Shown here: one piece after another, positions 1-6,856 of the stretch
Layout: every line of letters begins with the position of its first letter
How positions within the stretch are numbered: the stretch's first letter is position 1
Assembly: GCA_945896935.1 (NCBI GenBank)
Contig: CAMDER010000018.1
Location: 1 to 16,941, forward strand
Direction: 5' to 3'
Length of the DNA: 16,941 bases
Source of the DNA: Bifidobacterium breve
GTDB taxonomy: Bacteria; Actinomycetota; Acidimicrobiia; Acidimicrobiales; Ilumatobacteraceae
Position numbers and translations under genes: made by a program
Notes under the pieces: model-generated
What the model saw: the letters and a program-made list of their open reading frames with translations, nothing else
Told to the model about the DNA's origin: nothing
Database searches by the model: none

Positions 1-1481
1 AGTTGGGCGGTGACGCGACCATCAAACATCACCAAGATGCGATCGGATAATCCGATGAGTTCTTCGAGGTCGGCTGAGATCAACAAGACCCCGAGGCCGT
101 TGTCTCGGGCATGGCGTAGTTCATCCCAAATTGCCGCCTGCGCGCCAACATCAACCCCGCGAGTCGGATGAGCGGCGAGCAAGACTTTGGGGTCACTCGC
201 CATCTCGCGACCGACGACGAGTTTTTGTTGGTTACCACCCGAGAGTGCAAAGGCTGGTACTTGTTCACTTGGAGTCAAGACTCCGAATCGTTCAATGATT
301 GATCGGCAGTCAGCTTCAATCTTTCCTCGTGAAATAAATGGCCCATTTGTCAGGGATGCATTTTCTTCACGGCCCAAGAAAGTGTTTTCCCACAGCGGAG
401 CATCAAGCAGCAATCCTTCACGATGTCGATCAAATGGAATGTATGACAATCCCATGTTGATGCGGTCGCGAGTTTCGGTGTGTGAGAGTTCTTGTCCGCA
501 CACCGAAATTGAGCCACTCAAGATTGTGCGAAGCCCCAAGATCGATTCGCACAATTCGAACTGTCCGTTACCTTCGACTCCGGCGATGCCGACGATTTCG
601 CCTGAATGAACTGCAATATTGATGTCTTCAAGTGCCAACTTGGCTCCGACAAAATTGCCGGCCAAATTAAGTCCAGTCACTTGCAGGCGAAGATCGTCGC
701 CAACTTTTGTTTCGCGACCAGAAGGGTCGGGCAAGTCGCTTCCGACCATTAATTCGGCAAGAGAACGACGATCTACCTGCGAAGGCGTCGTTCGGGCGAC
801 GGTAGTTCCTTGGCGGATGACCGTGATCTCGTCGCAATAAGTGAGCACTTCATCAAGCTTGTGTGAAATGAAGATGACGGTTGCGCCGTCGGCAACGAGT
901 CGCTTGAGCGTGGTGAATAACTCATCAACTTCTTGAGGGACCAACACGGCGGTTGGTTCGTCAAGAATCAAAATTTTTGCGCCTCGATATAGAACCTTGA
1001 GAATCTCGACTCGCTGTCTTTGGCCAACGCCGAGTTCGGAAACATTCGTATCGGGGTTAAAAGTTGCGCCGAGTGAAGTCATCAGTGACTCAATACGAGC
1101 GCGAGCTTGCTTGAAATTGATTCGACCACGACTATCGACGGGCTCGTCACCCAAAATGATGTTCTCGGTGATTGTGAGATTGTCGGCCAACATGAAGTGT
1201 TGGTGCACCATTCCGATGCCGGCCGCGATGGCATCGGTGGGAGTCTTGAATTGTACGAGATTTCCGTTGACAGTAATCGTGCCTTCGTCGGGTTGATGCA
1301 TGCCATACAAAGTTTTCATCAATGTCGATTTGCCTGCGCCATTTTCACCAACGATGGCATGAATCGTTCCGGGTTGAACGAGAAGTTCAATGTCGCGGTT
1401 GGCGATCACGCCAGGAAATCGCTTGGTGATGCCATGTAACTCAACGGCGAATTGCTGGTTTGTTTGAGAGTATTCAGTCAT
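1..1481 (-). CDS. Bmp-type sugar/nucleoside ABC transporter ATPase (two NBDs), C-terminus cut by window edge
   Basis: This is the cytoplasmic ATPase of an ABC importer, probably for nucleosides or purines; about 493 residues are visible and the reading frame stays open to base 1. NBD1 has Walker A GENGAGKST (45-53), Q-loop Q94, signature LGVGQ (150-154), Walker B ILILDE (170-175) and switch His207. NBD2 has the signature LSGGNQQK and the HPTRGVDVGA segment, but its Walker A is reduced to GVEGNGQ without the Lys-Ser. That pattern is normal for the YufO/RnsB-like ATPases that pair with Bmp binding proteins, so NBD1 should carry most ATP hydrolysis. The ATG at 1481 is preceded by AAGGGG four bases upstream. 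The gene follows the Bmp lipoprotein gene in the same direction, across a 13-bp hairpin. Two permease genes would be expected next, beyond the left edge. Substrate is inferred from the family only. Confidence 0.93.
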   Translation of the reverse strand, partial: MTEYSQTNQQFAVELHGITKRFPGVIANRDIELLVQPGTIHAIVGENGAGKSTLMKTLYGMHQPDEGTITVNGNLVQFKTPTDAIAAGIGMVHQHFMLADNLTITENIILGDEPVDSRGRINFKQARARIESLMTSLGATFNPDTNVSELGVGQRQRVEILKVLYRGAKILILDEPTAVLVPQEVDELFTTLKRLVADGATVIFISHKLDEVLTYCDEITVIRQGTTVARTTPSQVDRRSLAELMVGSDLPDPSGRETKVGDDLRLQVTGLNLAGNFVGAKLALEDINIAVHSGEIVGIAGVEGNGQFELCESILGLRTILSGSISVCGQELSHTETRDRINMGLSYIPFDRHREGLLLDAPLWENTFLGREENASLTNGPFISRGKIEADCRSIIERFGVLTPSEQVPAFALSGGNQQKLVVGREMASDPKVLLAAHPTRGVDVGAQAAIWDELRHARDNGLGVLLISADLEELIGLSDRILVMFDGRVTAQ

Positions 1482-1514
1482 GGCGCCCCTTGAAGTACAT
1501 ATCCCGTTATAGCA

Positions 1515-1543
1515 GAGAGCCCGGGTCACGGACCCGGGCTCTC
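1515..1543 (-). promoter_or_regulatory. Perfect 13-bp intergenic hairpin between binding-protein and ATPase genes
   Basis: GAGAGCCCGGGTC (1515-1527) pairs perfectly with GACCCGGGCTCTC (1531-1543) around a 3-base loop. No T-run follows on either strand, so it is not a textbook intrinsic terminator. Its place just after the binding-protein stop and before the ATPase Shine-Dalgarno fits a 3' stabiliser or partial attenuator that raises the binding protein over the ATPase. The structure is seen directly; the role is inference. Confidence 0.8.
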
Positions 1544-1580
1544 GACTAACTAATAACTCGTGATTGATTCAGAAACTGAA

Positions 1581-2624
1581 TCAAGGCATCGACGGAACTT
1601 CGATTTCGCCGGCCACGATCTTGGCCTTGATCTCTTCGAGTTGATCGACGAATTCGTCGACGTATCCACCCGAAGTTGAGTAGCCAACACCGTCATTGCT
1701 GAGGTCGAACATCTTGATGCCACCAGAGGTGTCACCGTCAACCGAAGCCTTGATGGTCTCGAACACAGCAACGTCAACGCGCTTGATCATCGAGGTCAAG
1801 ATGACAGCCTGGGCTGCCGCGTCACCTGAGGTGAGGTACTGGTCGCTGTCAACACCGATAGCCCACTTGCCGGCTTCGATAGCTGCTTCGATGGTGCCTG
1901 CACCTGAACCGCCAGCAGCGGTGTAGATGACGTCGGTGCCAGCGGCGTACCAGCCAGCAGCGATTTCTTTAGCACCAGCAACGTTGCCCCATGCGGAGTT
2001 GTCGCCGGCCGGTCCGAGGTACTTCACTTCCACAATAATGTCGGGATTGACGAACTTCGCACCTGCGGTGTAACCAGCTTCGAATGCCTTGATGAGGTCA
2101 ATTTCTTGACCGCCAATGAATCCGATCTGACCTGATTCGCTCTTGAGAGCCGCTGCAGCACCAACGAGGAATGAACCCTCATTAGCAGCGAACAACAAGC
2201 TGCTCACGTTCGGAGCATCGACAACTGAGTCAACGATGCCGAAGTGGATGTCGGGGTTAGCCGCAGCAACTTCGGTCATGGGATCGGTGAACATGAAACC
2301 AACACCAACGATGACCTGTGCGCCGTCGCCTGCGAGTAATTCGAGGTTGGCCTTACGGTCTTCGTCAACTGTTGCTTCGAGTTCTTTGATCTCAACACCA
2401 AGTTCGCTAGCGGCACGCTCGCCACCAGTTGCTGCTGAGTCGTTGAACGTTCCGTCGCCACGGCCGCCGGTATCGAAGGCCACGCCGGCGATGATGCCAC
2501 TTGCGGGCGCATCGCTACCTGCGGGTGCTTCGGTGGTTGTGCCCTTGTCGTCGCCGCCACAAGCGGCAGCGAAGAGGCTGAGTGCGGCAATTGATGCTGC
2601 CAGCAATCGTGCATTCTTACGCAT
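1581..2624 (-). CDS. Bmp family ABC transporter substrate-binding lipoprotein
   Basis: A 347-residue surface lipoprotein of the basic membrane protein (Bmp, PF02608) family, the solute-binding part of purine-nucleoside-type ABC importers. The N-terminus has Arg/Lys residues, a hydrophobic stretch and a lipobox ending AAAC, with the lipidated Cys at 22. A Gly/Asp/Thr/Ala-rich linker runs to about residue 42. The Bmp fold starts at about residue 45 and includes the GTFNDSAATGGERA segment (58-71), matching the family's FN-S-x-x-G-x-x region. Length is normal for the family. The ATG has a strong Shine-Dalgarno (AGGGGAGG at 2633-2640, seven bases away). It is the first gene of the importer operon, followed by the ATPase. 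The 124-base leader up to the crotonase stop must hold its promoter, but I could not identify clear boxes. Family assignment is strong; nucleoside specificity is inferred. Confidence 0.94.
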   Translation of the reverse strand: MRKNARLLAASIAALSLFAAACGGDDKGTTTEAPAGSDAPASGIIAGVAFDTGGRGDGTFNDSAATGGERAASELGVEIKELEATVDEDRKANLELLAGDGAQVIVGVGFMFTDPMTEVAAANPDIHFGIVDSVVDAPNVSSLLFAANEGSFLVGAAAALKSESGQIGFIGGQEIDLIKAFEAGYTAGAKFVNPDIIVEVKYLGPAGDNSAWGNVAGAKEIAAGWYAAGTDVIYTAAGGSGAGTIEAAIEAGKWAIGVDSDQYLTSGDAAAQAVILTSMIKRVDVAVFETIKASVDGDTSGGIKMFDLSNDGVGYSTSGGYVDEFVDQLEEIKAKIVAGEIEVPSMP

Positions 2625-2748
2625 ATTTTTTCCTCCCCTTAATCGAATGGCGGAATGCCAAACGAACGGTAGGCAAAGGCTACACGACCACAGAATGGCC
2701 GCAGAACGAACACGGGCGTGACATGTCTGCCAGAACTAGTGCGTTTAT

Positions 2749-3549
2749 TTACTGCTGGCGACCGCGATCTTGGATACCGCGGCGGCGTTCTTCAACCTTT
2801 TCGGGGGAGAACTGCTCTTTGCGCCATTTGGCCCCATCACGGGCCTCGATGGTCCAACCCGTTGTCTCGGCGTGGATTTCAGCGTAAGTGCCACGTATCT
2901 GACGAATGCCAGGTTGATCGTTTCCGGCGATATCTCGGGCAATTTGACGAGAAAATGGCAGCAATTCAGCGTGCGGGACGACGTGATTGACAAGTCCACG
3001 GTCATAAGCCTCGGCGGCCAGCATGAAGTTGCCAGTAAAACTCATTTCGCGGGCTCGACGTACTCCGATGGCTTGCGGCAGCAAAACCGTGAGCCCCCAA
3101 CCCGGCATCACGCCAACCCGAGCGTGGGTGTCACCAAATTTGGCGTGTTCAGACGCAATGAGAAAATCGCAATTCAGTGCGAGTTCAAATCCGCCGGTGA
3201 CGGCAACGCCGTTGATCGCTCCGATGAGAGGTTTTTTGAGGGCTGGAAAAGGTCCGCGAATGCCGTCAGCATTCGGGCGGCCATCGGCTCCGGTGCCCGC
3301 GCCAAGGTTGTCACCAGTTGAGCCAAGTTCTTTGAGATCAAGCCCAGCGCTAAACGCTGGATCGCTTCCCGTCAAGATGATGACATCAACGTCATCTGAT
3401 GCATCGGCTTGCTTCATGAGTTGCGGAAGAAGTTTCAACACTTCGGTCGAAAGTGCGTTGCGTGCTGATGGGCGATTGAGGGTGATCGTCGCGATGCGCT
3501 CGCTGATCTCTAAAAGGACAACGCTGTCGGCAGAAGTAATGAGAGTCAT
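2749..3549 (-). CDS. Enoyl-CoA hydratase/isomerase family protein (crotonase fold)
   Basis: A 266-residue crotonase-superfamily enzyme acting on acyl-CoA thioesters in the cytoplasm. Visible family marks are ITLNRPSARNAL (22-33), the CoA/oxyanion loop PAFSAGLDLKELG (64-76) and the second oxyanion segment INGVAVTGGFELALNCD (112-128). Of the two catalytic glutamates of classical enoyl-CoA hydratase, the first is present (E122 in GGFELAL). The second position, in FGDTHARVG, is His142. The exact reaction is therefore open: hydratase, isomerase or another crotonase reaction. The frame extends upstream to 3687, but that would overlap the next gene by over 90 bases; the ATG at 3549 starts the conserved fold and leaves a 43-base gap. 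It is probably the last gene of the Nudix-unknown-crotonase run. Shine-Dalgarno is weak. Confidence 0.92.
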   Translation of the reverse strand: MTLITSADSVVLLEISERIATITLNRPSARNALSTEVLKLLPQLMKQADASDDVDVIILTGSDPAFSAGLDLKELGSTGDNLGAGTGADGRPNADGIRGPFPALKKPLIGAINGVAVTGGFELALNCDFLIASEHAKFGDTHARVGVMPGWGLTVLLPQAIGVRRAREMSFTGNFMLAAEAYDRGLVNHVVPHAELLPFSRQIARDIAGNDQPGIRQIRGTYAEIHAETTGWTIEARDGAKWRKEQFSPEKVEERRRGIQDRGRQQ

Positions 3550-3592
3550 GGTCGTCTTTCTATTATGAACTTTCTTTTGAGTTGATAGAGAG

Positions 3593-4204
3593 TTAGTCGC
3601 TGTCGGGTGTGTCGGCTGGCAGAAATGAATACTTAATGTCGCCGAGTTTGACCAACATGGCGGCAACCCAGCCACCAAGGGCGCCAAAATGTTCGTCCAG
3701 CAAGGTGTTTGCGCCGTCAGCCAATGATTCTTCGGCTAATTCGTACATTCCCTCATATGTTGCTTCAACCGCATGCTCGGCGAGAGCCTCATCATCGAGG
3801 TACGTGGCCTCAACGGTGAGACCAGCGCGTTCAAGTCGGCCATTACCAATGAGTGGGCTCAAGACGGGAAGTAGTGAACGAACTGCGGCAAGATCGGGGT
3901 TGTCTTTGATGCGTTGAATACGCAAGACGATTTCCATTTCGATTGCTGGCAATTCATCAATCGACTCATCGACATACCATTTGCGATACGCGGTTTGGCT
4001 CCACGATGGCCAATCGAAAGAGATGTGCGCAACAATTCGAGGTGGCTGACCTTCGCCAGGCAAACCATAACTCGTTTCCCAACTCACATCGCCAAGTTGG
4101 ATGTCAACCTGAAAGTGTTCTTCAAAAGCTTGACGTTCAAGAAACGCACCTTCAAATGCATCACGCAGCGCGCTAATGACATCGGTGAATACATGGTCAA
4201 GCAT
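3593..4204 (-). CDS. Conserved-looking acidic protein of unknown function
   Basis: I do not recognise this 203-residue protein. It is soluble, acidic and has no signal peptide, membrane helix or known catalytic motif. The N-terminal half is mixed alpha/beta with aromatic stretches such as FDWPSWSQTAYRKWYVDE (63-80). The C-terminal half is helical, rich in Glu/Ala/Leu (about 128-185), and ends in an acidic tail. It lies six codons or more downstream of the Nudix gene on the same strand and 43 bases before the crotonase start, so co-transcription is likely. A TTG at 4234 would add ten residues and sit five bases from the Nudix stop; I prefer the ATG at 4204 because neither has a good Shine-Dalgarno. 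That the frame is coding is supported by its length, operon spacing and ordinary protein composition. Confidence 0.72.
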   Translation of the reverse strand: MLDHVFTDVISALRDAFEGAFLERQAFEEHFQVDIQLGDVSWETSYGLPGEGQPPRIVAHISFDWPSWSQTAYRKWYVDESIDELPAIEMEIVLRIQRIKDNPDLAAVRSLLPVLSPLIGNGRLERAGLTVEATYLDDEALAEHAVEATYEGMYELAEESLADGANTLLDEHFGALGGWVAAMLVKLGDIKYSFLPADTPDSD

Positions 4205-4239
4205 GCCGATGACGCTACAACCCGATGGACTCAAGTCTT

Positions 4240-4932
4240 CTAGGCGGACCGAATGTAGGTGAACACTGGTCCACCAAACCCCTCAGGCAAAAGCAAACGA
4301 TTTCGCGGGCCCAAAACATCGGGATCGCCAGATTCGTAACCGGCGTCGCCGTGCCATAAGAAAATCGACGAACCATCGGCGGCAACGGCGGGGCGAGTGA
4401 CATACGAAGGTGGATCAACGCGACCACGATGAATCGCGTCATGGCCACCGGCTTCGAGAAGTTCATGCAACGTCACAATGGTTGGTGGCGCCATCGGAAT
4501 ACCTGATGTCAACGCGTGATCGGGGGCCATCCATCGGTAATCAACAATTTCATGATTGTCAATGCCGACTTGGTCGCCGGCCCATGGGGCTACGAAAAAC
4601 CACGTCGTGAATCGCGCGGGGGCATTCAAGGGTGGAGTCCAGTGGCTCCATACCGTCAGGGTTGAATGTTCAAGGACAGCTGAGACCTCTTCGGCTGCTT
4701 CGCGTACGGCGGCCGAACGAGCCTTCGTCAGGTCATCATGACCTGCGTCGGCGTCGTCAATGCGACCGCCAGGAAAAACCCACATTCCAGCGAATGCGCC
4801 CACCGTGCTGCGTTGCAGCATCAGAACTTCGAAGCCACAATCAACGTCAGGATTATTGCGGGTCAAAATGACGGTGGCCGCTGGGCGACTCTTGCGGTCG
4901 GGGACGCCCTGCGAGGTCGGGTCAGCAGACAT
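4240..4932 (-). CDS. Nudix hydrolase, NUDT19/CoA-diphosphatase-like
   Basis: A 230-residue Nudix protein expected to hydrolyse a nucleoside-diphosphate-linked substrate, plausibly CoA or acyl-CoA. The segment EVLMLQRSTVGAFAGMWVFPGG (35-56) resembles the LLxQRS-x-x-F-VFPGG signature before the Nudix box in NUDT19/NUDT7-type CoA diphosphatases. The Nudix box is split by an insertion: GG at 55-56 and REAAEE at 77-82 are about seven residues further apart than in the canonical motif, which is also typical of this subgroup. The C-terminal 120 residues hold the usual beta-rich extension. The ATG at 4932 has AAGG seven bases upstream. A TAAGGT box ending six bases before the ATG would also fit a leaderless promoter. 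Neighbouring crotonases support an acyl-CoA context, but the substrate is not proven. Confidence 0.88.
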   Translation of the reverse strand: MSADPTSQGVPDRKSRPAATVILTRNNPDVDCGFEVLMLQRSTVGAFAGMWVFPGGRIDDADAGHDDLTKARSAAVREAAEEVSAVLEHSTLTVWSHWTPPLNAPARFTTWFFVAPWAGDQVGIDNHEIVDYRWMAPDHALTSGIPMAPPTIVTLHELLEAGGHDAIHRGRVDPPSYVTRPAVAADGSSIFLWHGDAGYESGDPDVLGPRNRLLLPEGFGGPVFTYIRSA

Positions 4933-5000
4933 GTCTCAACCTTATTGCCAGAAATGTTTTGGATATCAGAATCACGCCGTAATTCTGCGAGACTAACGGC
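4933..5000. promoter_or_regulatory. Divergent promoter region between Nudix gene and second crotonase
   Basis: These 68 bases separate two divergently read genes and must hold both promoters. On the minus strand TAAGGT lies six bases before the Nudix ATG, the spacing of a leaderless -10 box; the same bases supply an AAGG Shine-Dalgarno, so the two readings cannot be told apart. On the plus strand I see no convincing boxes before the GTG at 5001. Confidence 0.4.
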
Positions 5001-5768
5001 GTGACTTCTTCTGACTCTCTTGTCCTGCTCGATATTGCCGACGGCGTAGCAACTATCACCTTGAACAATCCTGGCGAACGCAACACCTTGACGGCTCCAC
5101 TCGTCGCCGAAATCATTTCGGCGATGGATCGCATTGAAAATGACAGCAATGTTGGGGCAATTGTTGTGACGGGTACCGCGCCGGCTTTTTGCGCCGGAGC
5201 GAATCTCGGCAATCTGCAACAGAGTTCGTCCGAGAGCCTGGGCACTATTTACGAAGGCTTCCTGCGTATTGCTCGCAGTCCATTGCCAACTTTGGCTGCT
5301 GTTAATGGCGCTGCTGTTGGAGCAGGAATGAATTTGGCGCTTGGTTGTGACGTTCGTATCGCAGCGCGTCGAGCAAAGTTTGATACACGTTTCTTGCAAA
5401 TCGGAATTCATCCCGGTGGTGGTCATACGTGGATGTTGCGTCGAATCGCTGGACCACAAACGACGATGGCTGCGGTCATTTTCGGTGAGGTCATTGATGG
5501 GGCAGAAGCAGAGCGTCTTGGCATTGTGCACCGTTGCGTTGATGATGATCAATTGCAAGCAGTCGCGCACGCAATGGCAGCACGTGCTGCATCGGCCCCG
5601 CGCGAATTGGTGATTGAAACGAAAAAGACGATTCAAGCCATGGCCGATGTCTCTGAACATGATGTTGCTGTTGAACGTGAACTCACGCCTCAATTGTGGA
5701 GTACGCGTCAGCCATGGTTCGCCGAACGTATTGCAGCGTTGCAAAACCAGATTTCATCGAAGAAGTAG
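5001..5768 (+). CDS. Enoyl-CoA hydratase/isomerase family protein lacking both catalytic glutamates
   Basis: A 255-residue crotonase-fold protein. The family frame is clear: VATITLNNPGERNTL (16-30), oxyanion-loop region APAFCAGANLGNL (60-72), and VNGAAVGAGMNLALGCD (101-117). The position of the first catalytic Glu of enoyl-CoA hydratase is Asn111 (GMNLALGCD). The position of the second is Phe131 or its neighbours (FDTRFLQIGIHPGGG). Classical hydratase chemistry is therefore unlikely, although the oxyanion-hole backbone should still bind an acyl-CoA. It starts with GTG at 5001, directly after the divergent promoter region, with no good Shine-Dalgarno. It is a distant paralogue of the crotonase at 2749-3549, not a recent duplicate. 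Possible roles are isomerase, thioesterase-like activity or acyl-CoA binding; the family is certain, the reaction is not. Confidence 0.92.
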   Translation: MTSSDSLVLLDIADGVATITLNNPGERNTLTAPLVAEIISAMDRIENDSNVGAIVVTGTAPAFCAGANLGNLQQSSSESLGTIYEGFLRIARSPLPTLAAVNGAAVGAGMNLALGCDVRIAARRAKFDTRFLQIGIHPGGGHTWMLRRIAGPQTTMAAVIFGEVIDGAEAERLGIVHRCVDDDQLQAVAHAMAARAASAPRELVIETKKTIQAMADVSEHDVAVERELTPQLWSTRQPWFAERIAALQNQISSKK

Positions 5769-5819
5769 ACGCCTGCTGACCTTGGCGTTATTTGGGACTA
5801 TCGTCCCGCAAAAAGTGAC

Positions 5820-5847
5820 TTGCATTTCCCTTGAATTGTTGTACGGT
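5820..5847 (+). promoter_or_regulatory. Candidate promoter for the small His-rich protein
   Basis: TTGCAT (5820-5825) and TACGGT (5842-5847) are separated by 16 bases and match loose actinobacterial sigma-70-type boxes (TTGnnn, TAnnnT). The pair lies 43 bases before the start codon, in the 122-base gap after the crotonase, and would let the small gene be expressed alone. This is pattern recognition only. Confidence 0.35.
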
Positions 5848-5877
5848 TGGGTTTAAGGGGAGTTCAACGGAGCCTTT

Positions 5878-5885
5878 AAAGGAGG
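5878..5885 (+). promoter_or_regulatory. Very strong Shine-Dalgarno (AAAGGAGG) for the small His-rich protein
   Basis: AAAGGAGG lies five bases before the ATG at 5891 and is the most complete ribosome binding site in the window. It settles the start over the upstream in-frame ATG near 5831. It overlaps the palindrome CCTTTAAAGG (5873-5882), which could slightly mask it. Confidence 0.85.
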
Positions 5886-5890
5886 ACCGA

Positions 5891-6211
5891 ATGAGCAAGC
5901 GCCATCGAAGTCAGGAAGCGGTACCGCTACCTCGTGCCGAACAGCGGGCCCACGCCCATGGTGAACGCCATCGTGTTCACGGTGAGTTACACGAATTGGC
6001 CGAACTGGTCAGTCACGGAGTCGAACCAGACGATGTGGTTGAACCCGGGGCCGAGTGGAAGCCACTCCATCACCACGATGCCGCGAAGGCGGTCAAGAAA
6101 CTTGATCAGAGTCGCAACCCGCGCCACTGGAAGGTTAAGGAATGGAAGCGTCGCACCACGGTTCGTCGACAAAAAGCCGAGGCCTATCGCAACCTTGCTC
6201 GATCAGCCTGA
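5891..6211 (+). CDS. Small basic, histidine-rich protein of unknown function
   Basis: A 106-residue protein that I do not recognise. It has eleven histidines, including HHH at 60-62 and a cluster at 21-34. A central acidic stretch is VEPDDVVEPGAEW (44-56), and a strongly basic C-terminal third carries many Lys/Arg (68-104). There is no signal peptide or membrane segment. Its basic tail suggests binding to RNA, DNA or the ribosome, and the histidines could bind metal; both are inference. The start is fixed by AAAGGAGG five bases upstream, which implies high translation. A candidate promoter lies just before it. The stop is 11 bases from the stop of the convergent acetyltransferase gene, and no terminator hairpin is visible between them. 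Confidence 0.78.
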   Translation: MSKRHRSQEAVPLPRAEQRAHAHGERHRVHGELHELAELVSHGVEPDDVVEPGAEWKPLHHHDAAKAVKKLDQSRNPRHWKVKEWKRRTTVRRQKAEAYRNLARSA

Positions 6212-6222
6212 TTGAACTTGTT

Positions 6223-6849
6223 CTAAAGCCAGTGCTCCGCTAATTCGTCGCGTCGCTCATTCCATTCTTCAGCGGTGATCGCGTATCGCTCGTGGTCTTC
6301 CCATACGCCATTAATTTCGAGGAATCGAAGCGCCGTGCCTTCGTTGCGGATATCTAATTTTTCCATCACGCGTTGACTATTGCTATTGCGTGGAACGATG
6401 CAAATCTCAATACGGTGCAACCCGAGGTTTTCAATCGCGTAGCGACACATCACAACAACACCTTCGGCGATGTACGACTGCCCAGCCTGGCCTTGGTCGA
6501 TCCAGTAGCCGACGGTGCCGGTCATCAATGCGCCGCGCTGAACCGAATTGAGATTGACTTCTCCAGCAAAGTTTTGATTGACGAACAAACCAAACGTGTA
6601 CGCCGAGCCGTTTTGGCGTTCGCGGTCACGGATACTGCACCTAGCGCTGAATGCATCACGATCAGTTTCAGGGTCGGGGGCGTGTTTGATTTTTTGCGGC
6701 TCCCAAACGTTGAGCCACTCATGGTTGCGACGGCGGACATCAGACCAGGCTGCAAAATCTGAAGGCACCAATGGGCGCAACAGAACTCGTCGTCCATGCA
6801 AACGAATCCCCGCATTTGCGCGAGTTGGATGTGAATCAAAATTGCTCAT
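6223..6849 (-). CDS. GNAT acetyltransferase, RimJ/RimL type
   Basis: A 208-residue N-acetyltransferase of the RimJ/RimL branch of the GNAT family, which transfers acetyl from acetyl-CoA to protein N-termini or small amines. The N-terminus shows the branch pattern LHGRRVLLRPLVPSDFAAW (17-35) followed by RRNHEWLNVWEP (40-51). The acetyl-CoA pyrophosphate loop is GQAGQSYIAEGV (120-131), and the late motif is ENLGLHRIEICIVPRNSNSQ (140-159). Length is normal. The ATG at 6849 is seven bases past the Ppx stop, so it is the last gene of the five-gene operon, with weak ribosome-binding sequence GAGCG. The true acceptor is unknown; RimJ-like proteins in actinobacteria are often mis-assigned to ribosomal proteins, so I give no gene symbol. 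Confidence 0.9.
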   Translation of the reverse strand: MSNFDSHPTRANAGIRLHGRRVLLRPLVPSDFAAWSDVRRRNHEWLNVWEPQKIKHAPDPETDRDAFSARCSIRDRERQNGSAYTFGLFVNQNFAGEVNLNSVQRGALMTGTVGYWIDQGQAGQSYIAEGVVVMCRYAIENLGLHRIEICIVPRNSNSQRVMEKLDIRNEGTALRFLEINGVWEDHERYAITAEEWNERRDELAEHWL

Positions 6850-6856
6850 ACGGCGC

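Noticed and set aside
1..600. Apparent loss of Walker A in the second NBD of the ATPase
   Set aside because: GVEGNGQ without Lys-Ser is the normal state in Bmp-associated ATPases, so it is not a defect.
2143..2721. 192-codon plus-strand open frame opposite the Bmp gene
   Set aside because: Shadow of a clear Bmp lipoprotein; low-complexity Ala/Ser/Pro product with no family features.
2770..3568. Two plus-strand open frames of over 180 codons opposite the crotonase
   Set aside because: Antisense to a convincing crotonase and without recognisable protein features.
3550..3687. N-terminal extension of the crotonase to 3687
   Set aside because: It would overlap the preceding gene by over 90 bases and adds sequence foreign to the fold; the ATG at 3549 starts exactly where the crotonase domain begins.
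4863..5744. Long 293-codon minus-strand open frame
   Set aside because: It is antisense to the crotonase at 5001-5768, overlaps the Nudix gene start, and its product has no domain and an unnatural Arg/Ser/Cys/Asn-rich composition.
5794..5807. GGGAC-TATC-GTCCC hairpin after the second crotonase as a terminator
   Set aside because: Only five base pairs and no T-run on either strand, so it is too weak to call.
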